A stretch of DNA of 14,957 nt. Source: Candidatus Kerfeldbacteria bacterium (GTDB lineage: Bacteria > Patescibacteriota > Patescibacteriia > UBA9570). The DNA lies in contig JACQPW010000035.1 in assembly GCA_016207285.1 (NCBI GenBank), positions 1 to 14,957 on the forward strand, read 5' to 3'. The notes beneath the pieces are model-generated. The model worked only from the letters and a program-made list of their open reading frames with translations, was not told where the DNA came from and did not search any database. Below are positions 1-6,952 of this stretch, one piece after another. Within the stretch, counting starts at the first letter, position 1. Each line of letters begins with the position of its first letter. The translations under genes were made by a program, and so were the position numbers.

Positions 1-1006
1 CATTAATACCGCTCACGTTGAATACGAAACCGACAAACGTCACTACGCTCATATCGACTGTCCTGGTCATGCTGACTATATCAAGAACATGATTACCGGT
101 GCTGCTCAGATGGATGGCGCTATTCTCGTCGTATCCGCTTCTGATGGTCCAATGCCTCAAACTCGTGAACATATCTTGTTAGCTCGCCAAGTCGGTGTGC
201 CAACCTTCGTAGTATTCTTGAATAAAGTGGATCAAGTAGAAGATGAAGAGTTATTGATGTTGGTAGAAGAAGAAATTCGTGACTTGCTCAAGAAATATAA
301 CTTTGATGGTGATAACATCCCAATTATCCGTGGATCGGCTTTAAAAGCCTTAGAAAATCCAGGTGATGAAGCGGCTGCCAAACCAATCATGGATGTGTTA
401 AATGCTCTAGACACCTTTATTCCTGAACCAAAACGTCCGGTTGATAAGCCGTTCGTGATGGCTATTGAAGATGTGATGTCCATTGAAGGTCGGGGCACAG
501 TAGTCACTGGTCGGATCGAGAGTGGTATTGTCAAAGTTGGTGAAGAAGTTGAAATCATCGGTATGCGTGATACTTCCAAAACGACCGTGACTGGTATTGA
601 AATGTTCAACAAGACGTTAGATGAAGGTCGAGCTGGAGATAATGCCGGTATCTTACTGCGCGGTACCAAGAAAGAAGAAGTGGAACGTGGTCAAGTGTTA
701 ACCAAGGCTGGTACCTTAACCCCACACTCTGAATTTGAAGCTGAGGTCTATGTGTTATCCAAAGAAGAAGGTGGCCGCCACAAACCATTTATGACTGGCT
801 ACAAACCTCAATTCTACATGCGTACCACTGATGTCACAGGTGAAATCACTTTGCCAACGGGCACCGAGATGGCTATGCCAGGTGATACCTTGAAGATGGT
901 GATTAAATTGATTGTACCAGTAGCCCTAAGCGAAAAACAAAGTTTCTCCATTCGTGAAGGTGGTCGTACAGTTGGAGCGGGTGTTGTAACGACGATTACC
1001 AAATAA
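1..1006 (+). CDS. tuf: Translation elongation factor EF-Tu, 5'-truncated by the window edge
   Basis: EF-Tu is the cytoplasmic GTPase that brings aminoacyl-tRNA to the ribosomal A site. The reading frame is open from the first bases (first full codon at base 2), giving 334 residues. About 60 N-terminal residues, including the P-loop, lie upstream of the window. Visible features are INTAHVEYET from the switch I/effector region, the G3 motif DCPGH, the G4 motif NKVD, a G5-like GSAL, then domains 2 and 3, with RGTVVTGRIE and a C-terminal IREGGRTVGAGVV block. Both ends of the visible protein align with E. coli EF-Tu without gaps that suggest damage. It stops with TAA 5 bases before rpsJ, so it is probably co-transcribed with the S10 block, a common arrangement. 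The identification is essentially certain; only the start is unseen. Confidence 0.98.
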   Translation, partial: INTAHVEYETDKRHYAHIDCPGHADYIKNMITGAAQMDGAILVVSASDGPMPQTREHILLARQVGVPTFVVFLNKVDQVEDEELLMLVEEEIRDLLKKYNFDGDNIPIIRGSALKALENPGDEAAAKPIMDVLNALDTFIPEPKRPVDKPFVMAIEDVMSIEGRGTVVTGRIESGIVKVGEEVEIIGMRDTSKTTVTGIEMFNKTLDEGRAGDNAGILLRGTKKEEVERGQVLTKAGTLTPHSEFEAEVYVLSKEEGGRHKPFMTGYKPQFYMRTTDVTGEITLPTGTEMAMPGDTLKMVIKLIVPVALSEKQSFSIREGGRTVGAGVVTTITK

Positions 1007-1011
1007 TACGA

Positions 1012-1356
1012 ATGCCTGTTAAGAAAGCTCTTGTACAACTTGACGAGGAGATTGAGCAACGTATCCGGGTAAAAATCCGCGCTTACGATAGCAAAATCAT
1101 TGATCAGTCCTGTCGGACTATCCTTGAGACTGCTCAACGGACAGGGGCTCGAGTTGAGGGCCCCATCCCACTGCCGACCGAGCGCAGTCGTTATACCGTG
1201 TTGCGATCGACATTCATCCATAAGAATGCGCGCGACCAGTATGAGCTCCGAACCCACAAGCGCTTAATTGATATCTACAGCCCAACCGCAAAAACCATTG
1301 ATGAACTGTCGCACTTGAATCTCCCGGCTGGTGTAGATGTAGAAATAAAAATGTAA
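1012..1356 (+). CDS. rpsJ: 30S ribosomal protein S10 (uS10)
   Basis: S10 is a 30S head protein near the A site and, in many bacteria, the NusE partner in transcription antitermination. The 114-residue protein contains the family signatures RIRVKIRAYD, GPIPLPTERSRYTVLRS, ARDQYELRTHKR and the terminal GVDVEI. It is about 10 residues longer than E. coli S10, the extra part being an acidic N-terminal stretch (LDEEIEQ). The ATG at 1012 lies 5 bases after the tuf stop. There is no SD-like sequence before it (ACCAAATAATACGA precedes the ATG), and it is one of only three starts in the window with A at -1. It is followed by the largest gap inside the operon (88 nt). The identification is certain; the start is well supported because no other ATG lies nearby. 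Confidence 0.97.
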   Translation: MPVKKALVQLDEEIEQRIRVKIRAYDSKIIDQSCRTILETAQRTGARVEGPIPLPTERSRYTVLRSTFIHKNARDQYELRTHKRLIDIYSPTAKTIDELSHLNLPAGVDVEIKM

Positions 1357-1391
1357 CAAAAGCAACCATTACTAGATCACTGCCGTTTGCC

Positions 1392-1422
1392 CTGGAATGA
1401 TCCCACTGGGGGATATCACCAG
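1392..1422 (+). promoter_or_regulatory. Imperfect RNA hairpin in the rpsJ-rplC gap
   Basis: The 88-nt gap 1357-1444 holds a dyad. CTGG (1392-1395) pairs with CCAG (1419-1422), TGAT (1398-1401) with ATCA (1415-1418), and CCC (1402-1404) with GGG (1410-1412). This gives about 11 pairs with two small bulges and a loop around ACTGG. A second CTGG at 1406-1409 could compete for the same CCAG, so two folds are possible. Seven Ts (1438-1444) follow 15 bases later and abut the rplC ATG. This is the only substantial non-coding stretch inside the S10 block. A leader or attenuator controlling rplC onward is a reasonable guess, but no protein-binding motif is recognised. Confidence 0.45.
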
Positions 1423-1444
1423 AACAAGCACTGCAGATTTTTTT

Positions 1445-2071
1445 ATGAAAAAAACCATTAATAAATTCCTACTCGCCAAGAAACTCTACATGACTCAGGT
1501 CTTTGATGAGGCTGGTAATGTGGTGCCCGTAACGGTCTTGGCAGCCGAACCGAATATTGTGACGCAAGTCAAAACCGCCGATAAGGATGGTTATGTTGCT
1601 GTGCAGGTAGGCGTGGGTGAACGACGTGCCAAAACGGTTTCTAAAGCGGTGGTCGGACACACGAAGGGTTTGAATAAAGTGTTTCGTAAATTAACCGAGT
1701 TTCGGGTGACGGATGGATCAACCTATACGGTCGGAGACGCAGTGTTAGTATCACAGTTTACCTTAGGTGATAAAGTCAAAGTATCAGGCATCAGCAAAGG
1801 GTTAGGTTTTCAAGGTGTGATTAAGCGTCATGGTTTTCATGGTCAACCCGCTAGTCATGGTCATAAAGATCAAGAACGCGCTTCAGGCTCGATTGGTGCC
1901 GGTGGTGTCCAACGCACCTTTAAAGATATGCGCATGGCTGGACACATGGGTGATCAGTTTGTGAAATTATCCAATTTGAAAGTAGTCAAAGTAGATACCG
2001 AAAAGAATGAGCTCTATTTAAAAGGTGCTGTACCAGGCGCACGTAATGCGATGATTTGTATCTACCAATAA
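1445..2071 (+). CDS. rplC: 50S ribosomal protein L3 (uL3)
   Basis: L3 is an early-assembly 23S rRNA-binding protein whose internal loop reaches toward the peptidyl-transferase centre. The 208-residue protein matches the family length (209 in E. coli). It shows the N-terminal AKKLYMTQVFDE block, where most homologues have GKKLGMTQ, the loop segment around residues 131-139 with Gln134 at the position that PrmB methylates in E. coli, and the C-terminal KGAVPGARN. I start at ATG 1445 (MKKTINKF...), not at the in-frame ATG 1397. The longer form would add 16 residues unlike any L3, and ATG 1397 lies inside the hairpin described above. No SD is present; seven Ts precede the ATG. It ends 2 bases before rplD. 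Confidence 0.95.
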   Translation: MKKTINKFLLAKKLYMTQVFDEAGNVVPVTVLAAEPNIVTQVKTADKDGYVAVQVGVGERRAKTVSKAVVGHTKGLNKVFRKLTEFRVTDGSTYTVGDAVLVSQFTLGDKVKVSGISKGLGFQGVIKRHGFHGQPASHGHKDQERASGSIGAGGVQRTFKDMRMAGHMGDQFVKLSNLKVVKVDTEKNELYLKGAVPGARNAMICIYQ

Positions 2072-2073
2072 GT

Positions 2074-2724
2074 ATGGCCACTGTAAAATTGTACAACATG
2101 ACTGGTAAAGTGGTAGGCGAACAAGCCTTACCGGATCGTTTATTTTCCGTACCCGTCAGGCCAACGGTCGTACACCAGGTAGCCGTGGCGCAGCAAGCGA
2201 ACAGTCGTGAAGTCTTAGCCCATACTAAAACTAAAGGTGAAGTACGTGGTGGTGGTCGCAAACCATGGAAGCAAAAGGGGACAGGTCGTGCCCGCCAAGG
2301 TTCTACTCGTAACCCACAATGGCGTGGTGGTGGCGTTGCTTTTGGCCCACGTAATGATCGTAATTTTAAATTGAAAGTAAACAAGGCCATGAAGCAAGCT
2401 GCTTTAGCCATGGTGTTATCTGACAAAGTGACCAATGATCGATTGATTGTGATCGACCAGTTTACTATCCCAGCTGCAAAAACCAAGCAATTACGTGATA
2501 CCATGGCTACTTTACCGAGCGCTCAGCAAGGTAGTTTATTGGTGTTAGCCGATCTCGATACGAATGTCGTACGAGCAGCCCAAAATATTGCCAAGCTGGC
2601 CTATTGTGCGGCTGATAGTTTGAATATTGTGGACTTACTGAAATATGAATATGTGGTGTTAGATCAAGCTGCAGTCAAAAAAGTTGAGGACACTTACCGC
2701 AAGGCCAAAGCCAAAAGTAAATAA
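2074..2724 (+). CDS. rplD: 50S ribosomal protein L4 (uL4)
   Basis: L4 binds 23S rRNA, lines the peptide exit tunnel and in E. coli represses its own S10 operon. The 216-residue protein has the two expected parts. One is a globular Rossmann-like fold, and the other is the long basic tunnel loop at roughly residues 40-95, containing GEVRGGGRKPWKQKGTGRAR and WRGGGVAFGPR. The ATG at 2074 is chosen over an in-frame ATG at 2056. The upstream one would overlap rplC by 16 bases and add a non-homologous MYLPIS, whereas MATVKLYNMTG matches family N-termini. The gap to the rplC stop is 2 bases (GT), with no SD. The C-terminus is a short Lys/Ala tail. The hairpin before rplC would be a natural place to look for L4 autoregulation, but that is speculation. 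Confidence 0.96.
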   Translation: MATVKLYNMTGKVVGEQALPDRLFSVPVRPTVVHQVAVAQQANSREVLAHTKTKGEVRGGGRKPWKQKGTGRARQGSTRNPQWRGGGVAFGPRNDRNFKLKVNKAMKQAALAMVLSDKVTNDRLIVIDQFTIPAAKTKQLRDTMATLPSAQQGSLLVLADLDTNVVRAAQNIAKLAYCAADSLNIVDLLKYEYVVLDQAAVKKVEDTYRKAKAKSK

Positions 2725-2729
2725 TACAT

Positions 2730-3095
2730 ATGGGTATTTTTTCCAGAAAGAAAACTGAACAGAAAGTTGAGCAGCCAACGGAAGCCAAGGTGGCACCAAA
2801 AGCAGCGTCAGCGACCGTGCTACCGAAAAAGGTCAACACTGTTCTGGTGCAACCATTGTTAACTGAAAAAGCTACCGTCATGGGTGCGTATCTGTTTAAA
2901 GTGCATCCTGCGGCTACCAAGAATGAAATTCGCAAAGCCTTCCAAACCAAATACGGTAAACTGCCACGCAAAGTGAATGTAGTCAACGTCATGGGTAAAA
3001 CCAAAATGCGTGGTCGAGTAGCGGGGAAACGTTCCAACTGGAAGAAAGCGATGATTTATCTAACCAAAGGGGAAACTGTAGATTTGAATCAATAA
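2730..3095 (+). CDS. rplW: 50S ribosomal protein L23 (uL23), with N-terminal extension
   Basis: L23 sits at the tunnel exit and docks trigger factor and SRP. The 121-residue protein carries VLVQPLLTEKAT, the lead block of the family, followed by YLFKVHPAATKNEIRKAF and the rRNA-binding extension around KVNVVNVMGKTKMRGR. E. coli L23 is 100 residues; the excess here is about 30 N-terminal residues rich in Lys, Ala, Glu and Pro (MGIFSRKKTEQ...). That tail is probably disordered and would lie on the subunit surface. The ATG at 2730 follows the rplD stop by 5 bases (TACAT), with no SD. The next gene, rplB, starts 2 bases after its stop. Confidence 0.95.
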   Translation: MGIFSRKKTEQKVEQPTEAKVAPKAASATVLPKKVNTVLVQPLLTEKATVMGAYLFKVHPAATKNEIRKAFQTKYGKLPRKVNVVNVMGKTKMRGRVAGKRSNWKKAMIYLTKGETVDLNQ

Positions 3096-3097
3096 TT

Positions 3098-3934
3098 ATG
3101 GGTGTTCGTAAATACAAACCAACTTCACCGGGTCGCCGCAATTCTAGCGTAGACGATTTTGCTGATATCACAGCAACTAAACCGTATAAGCCACTGACGG
3201 TGCATCTGAAGGAACACTCGGGTCGTAATAGCCAGGGTAAGATTACCGTACGTCATCAAGGTGGTGGCGCCAGACAGCGTTATCGTCTCGTGGATTTTGC
3301 TCGCACTGCTAAATTAGATATTCCAGCAGTGGTGGAAACAATTGAGTATGATCCAAATCGTAATGCGCGGATTGGTTTGATTAGTTATCAGGATGGTCAA
3401 AAAAGCTACATCATTCTGCCAGATGGTCTCAACGTAGGTGACTCGGTTATGTCTTCAATGAAGAAACAAGAGATCAAAGTGGGGAATCGTCTGCCCTTGG
3501 AGTTTGTTCCGGCTGGTATGTTGGTGCATTGTGTGGAATTGGAACCTGGTAAGACTGGTTTATTAGCTAGGGCGGCAGGTAATGGTGTTACTGTGTTATC
3601 GATTGAAGGTCAGTTCGTGCAAGCTAAGCTACCGTCTGGTGAAGTACGTCTGTTTGATAAGAACTGTTTAGCTACCATTGGCCAAGTCAGTAACGCTGAA
3701 CATCGCACTATTCGTTGGGGCAGTGCTGGTCGGATGCGTCATCGTGGAATTCGCCCAAGTGTGCGTGGTAAAGCGATGAATCCGGTTGATCATCCGCATG
3801 GTGGTGGTGAAGGTAACCAACCAATTGGTTTGAAGCATCCAAAAACTCCGCAAGGTCGTCCAGCTTTAGGCGTTAAGACACGTAAACCAAAGAAAGCTTC
3901 TGGCCGTTTTATCATTAAACGCCGTCGTGGATAA
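3098..3934 (+). CDS. rplB: 50S ribosomal protein L2 (uL2)
   Basis: L2 is one of the most conserved 50S proteins and is needed for subunit association and peptidyl-transferase activity. The 278-residue protein matches the family length. It shows the N-terminal MGVRKYKPTSPGRR, the SH3-like core (RIGLISYQDG near residues 91-100), and the C-terminal block MNPVDHPHGGGEGNQP at 227-242. That block contains the His residues (232 and 234) equivalent to the functionally important region around E. coli His229. The tail FIIKRRRG is typical. The ATG at 3098 lies 2 bases after the rplW stop, and the preceding sequence AATCAATAATT has no SD. No anomalies were seen. Confidence 0.98.
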   Translation: MGVRKYKPTSPGRRNSSVDDFADITATKPYKPLTVHLKEHSGRNSQGKITVRHQGGGARQRYRLVDFARTAKLDIPAVVETIEYDPNRNARIGLISYQDGQKSYIILPDGLNVGDSVMSSMKKQEIKVGNRLPLEFVPAGMLVHCVELEPGKTGLLARAAGNGVTVLSIEGQFVQAKLPSGEVRLFDKNCLATIGQVSNAEHRTIRWGSAGRMRHRGIRPSVRGKAMNPVDHPHGGGEGNQPIGLKHPKTPQGRPALGVKTRKPKKASGRFIIKRRRG

Positions 3935-3940
3935 ACACCT

Positions 3941-4282
3941 ATGGGACGTAGTTTAAAAAAAGGTATTTTTATACAAGCAGCTCTGCTCAAAAAAGTGCAG
4001 AAAGCGCTTGCTGAAAAGAGTAAAGCACCGATTAAGACCTGGTCACGCGCTTCGACGATTACTCCAGAAATGGTGGGGTTGCATTTTAATGTCCATAACG
4101 GTAAAAACTTTATTGATGTGTTCGTCAATGAAAATATGGTTGGACACCGTTTAGGGGAATTTTCACCAACCCGCAAATTCGTGCGCCATGGTGGTAAGAT
4201 GCAAAAAGAACAAGAACGGGCCGCCTCTGAAGCCGCTAAACCTAAAGCTGCCGCTGCTCCGGCTCCAGCTAAGAAAAAATAG
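3941..4282 (+). CDS. rpsS: 30S ribosomal protein S19 (uS19), with Ala/Lys C-terminal tail
   Basis: S19 forms a complex with S13 in the 30S head and contacts tRNA and the B1 bridge. The core is unmistakable: MGRSLKKGIFI, IKTWSRASTITPEMVG, FNVHNGKNFIDVFV and GHRLGEFSPTRKFVRHGG. The protein has 113 residues against about 92 in E. coli. The extra 20 or so at the C-terminus are an Ala/Lys/Pro-rich low-complexity tail (SEAAKPKAAAAPAPAKKK). It is one of only two genes here that I see ending in TAG. The ATG at 3941 lies 6 bases after the rplB stop (ACACCT between them), with no SD. Confidence 0.97.
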   Translation: MGRSLKKGIFIQAALLKKVQKALAEKSKAPIKTWSRASTITPEMVGLHFNVHNGKNFIDVFVNENMVGHRLGEFSPTRKFVRHGGKMQKEQERAASEAAKPKAAAAPAPAKKK

Positions 4283-4288
4283 GATTAT

Positions 4289-4651
4289 ATGGAAGTGAAA
4301 GCTCAATTACGTCAACTCCGCATCTCTCCACGCAAAGTTCGCTTGATCGCTAACCTCGTACGTGGTATGTCTGTCACGCAGGCGGAACAACAGTTACGCT
4401 TTACCAACAAAGCTTCAGCGTTGCCGATTCTAAAATTACTGCAATCCGCCGTGGCTAATGCTGAACAGCACTTTAAATTGGGTAAAGATAAATTACATTT
4501 AAAATCGATTACAGTTGGAGACGGTTTGACTTTAAAGCGCTGGATGCCACGCGCTATGGGTCGGGCTACACCAATTCGTAAACGATCTTCTCATGTGATC
4601 ATAGTCTTATCTGACAAATCAGTCGCTAAAAAGAAACTGAAGAACAAATAA
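4289..4651 (+). CDS. rplV: 50S ribosomal protein L22 (uL22)
   Basis: L22 binds all domains of 23S rRNA, and its long beta-hairpin forms part of the exit-tunnel constriction. The 120-residue protein shows the ISPRKVRLIANLVRG signature, the central helix around ILKLLQSAVANAEQH and the hairpin at about residues 78-101 (GLTLKRWMPRAMGRATPIRKR), then a Lys-rich tail. The start at 4289 is the one place in the window with something SD-like: AGGA at 4281-4284 overlaps the rpsS TAG. Its spacing to the ATG is only 4 bases, so it may be coincidence. It ends 4 bases before rpsC. Confidence 0.96.
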   Translation: MEVKAQLRQLRISPRKVRLIANLVRGMSVTQAEQQLRFTNKASALPILKLLQSAVANAEQHFKLGKDKLHLKSITVGDGLTLKRWMPRAMGRATPIRKRSSHVIIVLSDKSVAKKKLKNK

Positions 4652-4655
4652 CCGT

Positions 4656-5423
4656 ATGGGCAAGAAAGTAAATCCAAAAATTATCCGCTTAACCACCACG
4701 ACAACCCATTTGTCGAAATGGTTTGTACCAAAACGTGATTTTGCTAGAGTCTTGGAAGAGGATGTTAAAATTCGTAAATATATTCGTACCAAATTGCGTG
4801 ATAGTGGAGTCTCGCGCGTAGAGATTCGTCGCGCTAATGACCAGATCACTATTCATATTCGCACTTCCAAACCAGGTGTCATTATTGGACGCAGTGGATC
4901 AGGGGTGGAAGAGATCAAGCGTCAAGTCAAGAAACAGTTCTTTGGTTCACAAAAAATGAATATCCACTTGGAGATCGAAGAGGTGCGTCGTCCAGATATT
5001 GATGCTGAGTTGGTGATGCAGGGGATTATCTACCAATTAGAAAAACGTATCCCATTCCGTCGTGCCATGAAACGCGCCATCGAATCGGTGATGCAAGGTG
5101 GTGCCAAAGGTGTAAAAATTATCTGTTCTGGTCGTTTGAATGGTGCCGAAATTGCTCGCGTGGAAACCTTAAGCCAGGGTTCCGTACCAACCCATACGTT
5201 ACGCGCTGATATTGATTATGCTCGAGCGGCTGCCAAAACCATGTATGGTACCATTGGTGTCAAAGTGTGGATTTACCGCGGTGAAGTATTTGCTAACCAG
5301 CAACCTAAAGAAAAAGAAGCCGAACCACAACCCAAGAAACCAAACCGTGAACGCAAGGTAGATCATGGCAAGAAGGTGGCTGGTCGTTCTAAGCGCACAG
5401 TGGTAAAGCATAAAACCGAATAA
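4656..5423 (+). CDS. rpsC: 30S ribosomal protein S3 (uS3)
   Basis: S3 lines the mRNA entry tunnel of the 30S subunit. The 255-residue protein has an N-terminal MGKKVNPKIIRL, a type II KH domain with its GXXG loop GRSG at 78-81 (VIIGRSGSGVEEIKRQ), and the C-terminal S3 domain with IPFRRAMKRAIESVMQGGAKG and HTLRADIDYARA. The last 40 or so residues are a Lys/Arg/Pro/Glu-rich tail. The usual family segment before the HTLRADIDY block (YREG in E. coli) reads VETLSQGSVPT here. The ATG at 4656 follows the rplV stop by 4 bases. The junction contains AATAACCG (4647-4654), an octamer also found before rpsQ and rplR. Confidence 0.97.
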   Translation: MGKKVNPKIIRLTTTTTHLSKWFVPKRDFARVLEEDVKIRKYIRTKLRDSGVSRVEIRRANDQITIHIRTSKPGVIIGRSGSGVEEIKRQVKKQFFGSQKMNIHLEIEEVRRPDIDAELVMQGIIYQLEKRIPFRRAMKRAIESVMQGGAKGVKIICSGRLNGAEIARVETLSQGSVPTHTLRADIDYARAAAKTMYGTIGVKVWIYRGEVFANQQPKEKEAEPQPKKPNRERKVDHGKKVAGRSKRTVVKHKTE

Positions 5424-5427
5424 TTGT

Positions 5428-5835
5428 ATGATGACTCCACGCAAAGTTAAACATCGCAAATGGCATCGGGCTCAAGTCCGCGGCAACGCTACCCAGAAAA
5501 CTGTGCTGAATTTTGGTGACTATGGTTTGAAATCACTGGAAGGGGCTTGGATTACGGCTCGTCAAATTGAGTCGGCTCGCCGTGCCATGACCCGATTTGT
5601 AGCCCGCGGTGGTAAAATTTGGATCCGCATTTTTCCACATAGCCCGGTTACTCTAAAAGGTGGTGAAATCCGGATGGGCGGTGGTAAAGGAGCAGTGGAT
5701 CATTTCATTGCAGAAGTAAAGCCTGGTACGGTATTATTCGAGATTGGTGGTGTTGCAGAAGTGGATGCCAAAGAAGCGTTACGTCTAGCGTCACATAAAT
5801 TACCGGTCAAGACGAAATTACTGAAACACGTATGA
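5428..5835 (+). CDS. rplP: 50S ribosomal protein L16 (uL16)
   Basis: L16 is a late-assembling 50S protein that helps position A-site tRNA. The 135-residue protein is of normal length, with the basic N-terminus TPRKVKHRKWHR, the signature RQIESARRAMTR, GKIWIRIFPHSPVT and MGGGKGAVDHF. It starts with two consecutive ATGs (5428 and 5431); the first gives MMTPRK and matches the usual one-residue-longer N-terminus. TAATTGT precedes the ATG, 4 bases after the rpsC stop, with no SD. Its TGA stop (5833-5835) overlaps the rpmC start, so translation of the two is probably coupled. Confidence 0.97.
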   Translation: MMTPRKVKHRKWHRAQVRGNATQKTVLNFGDYGLKSLEGAWITARQIESARRAMTRFVARGGKIWIRIFPHSPVTLKGGEIRMGGGKGAVDHFIAEVKPGTVLFEIGGVAEVDAKEALRLASHKLPVKTKLLKHV

Positions 5836-6026
5836 TGATCAAAGAACTACGCGATAAACCAGTCGCCGAACTGCAAAAACTATTGACTGAAACTAAAACG
5901 GAATTAGCTGCCTTTCGGATGCAAGTGCTCAGTAATAAAGCCAAGCAGGTTAGTAAAGTGCAGCAGTTAAGACGTGACGTTGCACGTATTCTAACCGTAT
6001 TAAATGATAATAACCGCCATGACTAA
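5832..6026 (+). CDS. rpmC: 50S ribosomal protein L29 (uL29)
   Basis: L29 is a small helical protein beside L23 at the exit-tunnel rim. The 64-residue protein is two helices with the family pattern: IKELRDKPVAELQKLLTETKTELAAFRMQ, then a central loop and a second helix around KVQQLRRDVARILTVLND. It begins with tandem ATGs at 5832 and 5835. The first overlaps the rplP TGA in an ATGA arrangement and is taken here; the second, giving MIKELR, is equally family-like. Its 3' end overlaps rpsQ by 8 bases. Because of the small size the call rests on sequence pattern plus its fixed place between rplP and rpsQ. Confidence 0.95.
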   Translation: MMIKELRDKPVAELQKLLTETKTELAAFRMQVLSNKAKQVSKVQQLRRDVARILTVLNDNNRHD

Positions 6027-6276
6027 AGCTCCTATCAAAACACGTCGCCATTTCCAGGGTGAAGTAGTATCTGCCGCCCAAACCAAGACCATCGTGGTGC
6101 GTATTGACCGTCATCGGTTTCATCCGATCTACAAAAAACGCTATACGGTCAGCCGTAAATTTCAAGTCCATGATGAAAAGCAACAGTATAAAGTAGGTGA
6201 TGTGGTCGAATTTGTAGAATGTCGCCCGATCAGCAAGAATAAAAAATGGCGCGTTTTGTATAAACCAACTGTATGA
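6019..6276 (+). CDS. rpsQ: 30S ribosomal protein S17 (uS17)
   Basis: S17 is a primary 16S rRNA-binding OB-fold protein. The 85-residue product (E. coli 84) has RRHFQGEVVS, QTKTIVVRIDR, HPIYKKRYTVSRKFQVHDE and the KVGDVVEFVECRPISKNKKWRV block of the OB fold. I start at ATG 6019 (MTKAPIKTRR). An in-frame ATG at 6004 would add MIITA and overlap rpmC by 23 bases, with no homology to gain. The chosen start still overlaps the rpmC end by 8 bases. The octamer AATAACCG (6009-6016) precedes it by 2 bases. The TGA stop overlaps the rplN ATG by 4 bases. Confidence 0.95.
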   Translation: MTKAPIKTRRHFQGEVVSAAQTKTIVVRIDRHRFHPIYKKRYTVSRKFQVHDEKQQYKVGDVVEFVECRPISKNKKWRVLYKPTV

Positions 6277-6644
6277 TCCAACTCCGTTCCTACCTAGCTG
6301 TAGCAGATAATAGTGGCGCTAAAGTCGTCAGCTGCATTTTAGTGCGCGGCGGTTACCGTAAACGTTACGCTACCATTGGTGACATTATTACCGTCAGTAT
6401 TAAAGAGGCCCAACCACACACTCAAATGAAGAAGGGGACCGTTGGGCATGCTGTTGTGGTGCGGACCAGAAAAGAAATTCGCCGCAAAGATGGTAGTTAT
6501 ATCCGCTTTGATGATAATGCCTGCGTGATGATTGACATGAAATCAAAAGAACCTCTGGGGACCCGTATTTTTGGTCCCATTCCTCGGGAAATCAAGCTTA
6601 AAGGGTTTACAAAAATCGCCTCGTTGGCGCCAGAAGTATTATGA
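6273..6644 (+). CDS. rplN: 50S ribosomal protein L14 (uL14)
   Basis: L14 sits at the 30S-50S interface and forms bridge B8; it is also the site of RsfS binding in bacteria. The 123-residue protein is of standard length and well conserved: MIQLRSYLAVADNSGAK at the N-terminus, VRTRKEIRRKDGSYIRFDDNA in the middle, and GTRIFGPIPREIK followed by FTKIASLAPEVL at the end. It overlaps rpsQ and rplX by 4 bases each (ATGA type), so it lies in a run of translationally coupled genes from rplP to rplE. No SD is visible; the start is preceded by ACCAACTGT. Confidence 0.98.
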   Translation: MIQLRSYLAVADNSGAKVVSCILVRGGYRKRYATIGDIITVSIKEAQPHTQMKKGTVGHAVVVRTRKEIRRKDGSYIRFDDNACVMIDMKSKEPLGTRIFGPIPREIKLKGFTKIASLAPEVL

Positions 6645-6952
6645 TCAAGATTAAAAAAGGAGACATGGTTAAAGTGATGGCTGGCAAGGATTCCGGTAAA
6701 ACCGGTAAGGTTGTTCAGGTATTGCCAGAGGATGCTAAAGTGGTCGTAGAAGGTTTGAACATTTTAAAGAAACATGTTAAACCAACCAAACGCAATGAAA
6801 AAGGCCAGATCTTAGAATTCTCTGCTCCGGTTGATAGTTCCAATGTCCAAATCGTGTGTCCAAAGTGCAATAAGATTACCCGCGTTGGATTTAAAGTATT
6901 AACCGATGGCAAGAAGCAACGCATCTGCCGTAAATGTAAAGAAGTGTTATGA
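6641..6952 (+). CDS. rplX: 50S ribosomal protein L24 (uL24), zinc-ribbon type
   Basis: L24 is one of the two initiators of 50S assembly and lies near the tunnel exit. The 103-residue protein opens with a KOW motif (IKKGDMVKVMAGKDSGKTGKV) and the NILKKHVKPT segment. The C-terminal third carries two CxxC pairs, Cys73/Cys76 (CPKC) and Cys96/Cys99 (CRKC). This is the zinc-ribbon form present in many bacterial lineages but absent from E. coli L24. The motif is intact, so zinc binding is expected. It overlaps both neighbours by 4 bases. AGAAG about 5 bases before the start is a poor SD candidate. Confidence 0.97.
   Translation: MIKIKKGDMVKVMAGKDSGKTGKVVQVLPEDAKVVVEGLNILKKHVKPTKRNEKGQILEFSAPVDSSNVQIVCPKCNKITRVGFKVLTDGKKQRICRKCKEVL

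Noticed and set aside
232..1257. Long minus-strand open frames opposite tuf and rpsJ (145 and 147 codons)
   Set aside because: They are mirror images of strongly conserved EF-Tu and S10 codons, have no recognisable domains, and are not supported by any promoter or context. The same applies to the other antisense frames in the window, such as those at 1986-2504, 2675-3037, 8037-8400 and 13494-13889.
1387..1417. Possible promoter TTGCCC ... GATATC before rplC
   Set aside because: The -35 and -10 matches are poor and the spacing (19) is long; the hairpin explains the sequence better.
1397..1444. Longer L3 start at ATG 1397
   Set aside because: It would add 16 residues unlike L3 and begins inside a hairpin; ATG 1445 gives the normal length and N-terminus.
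6558..6578. GGGACC / GGTCCC 6-bp stem with a T-rich loop in rplN
   Set aside because: It encodes the conserved GTRIFGPIP segment of L14; the short stem needs no regulatory explanation.
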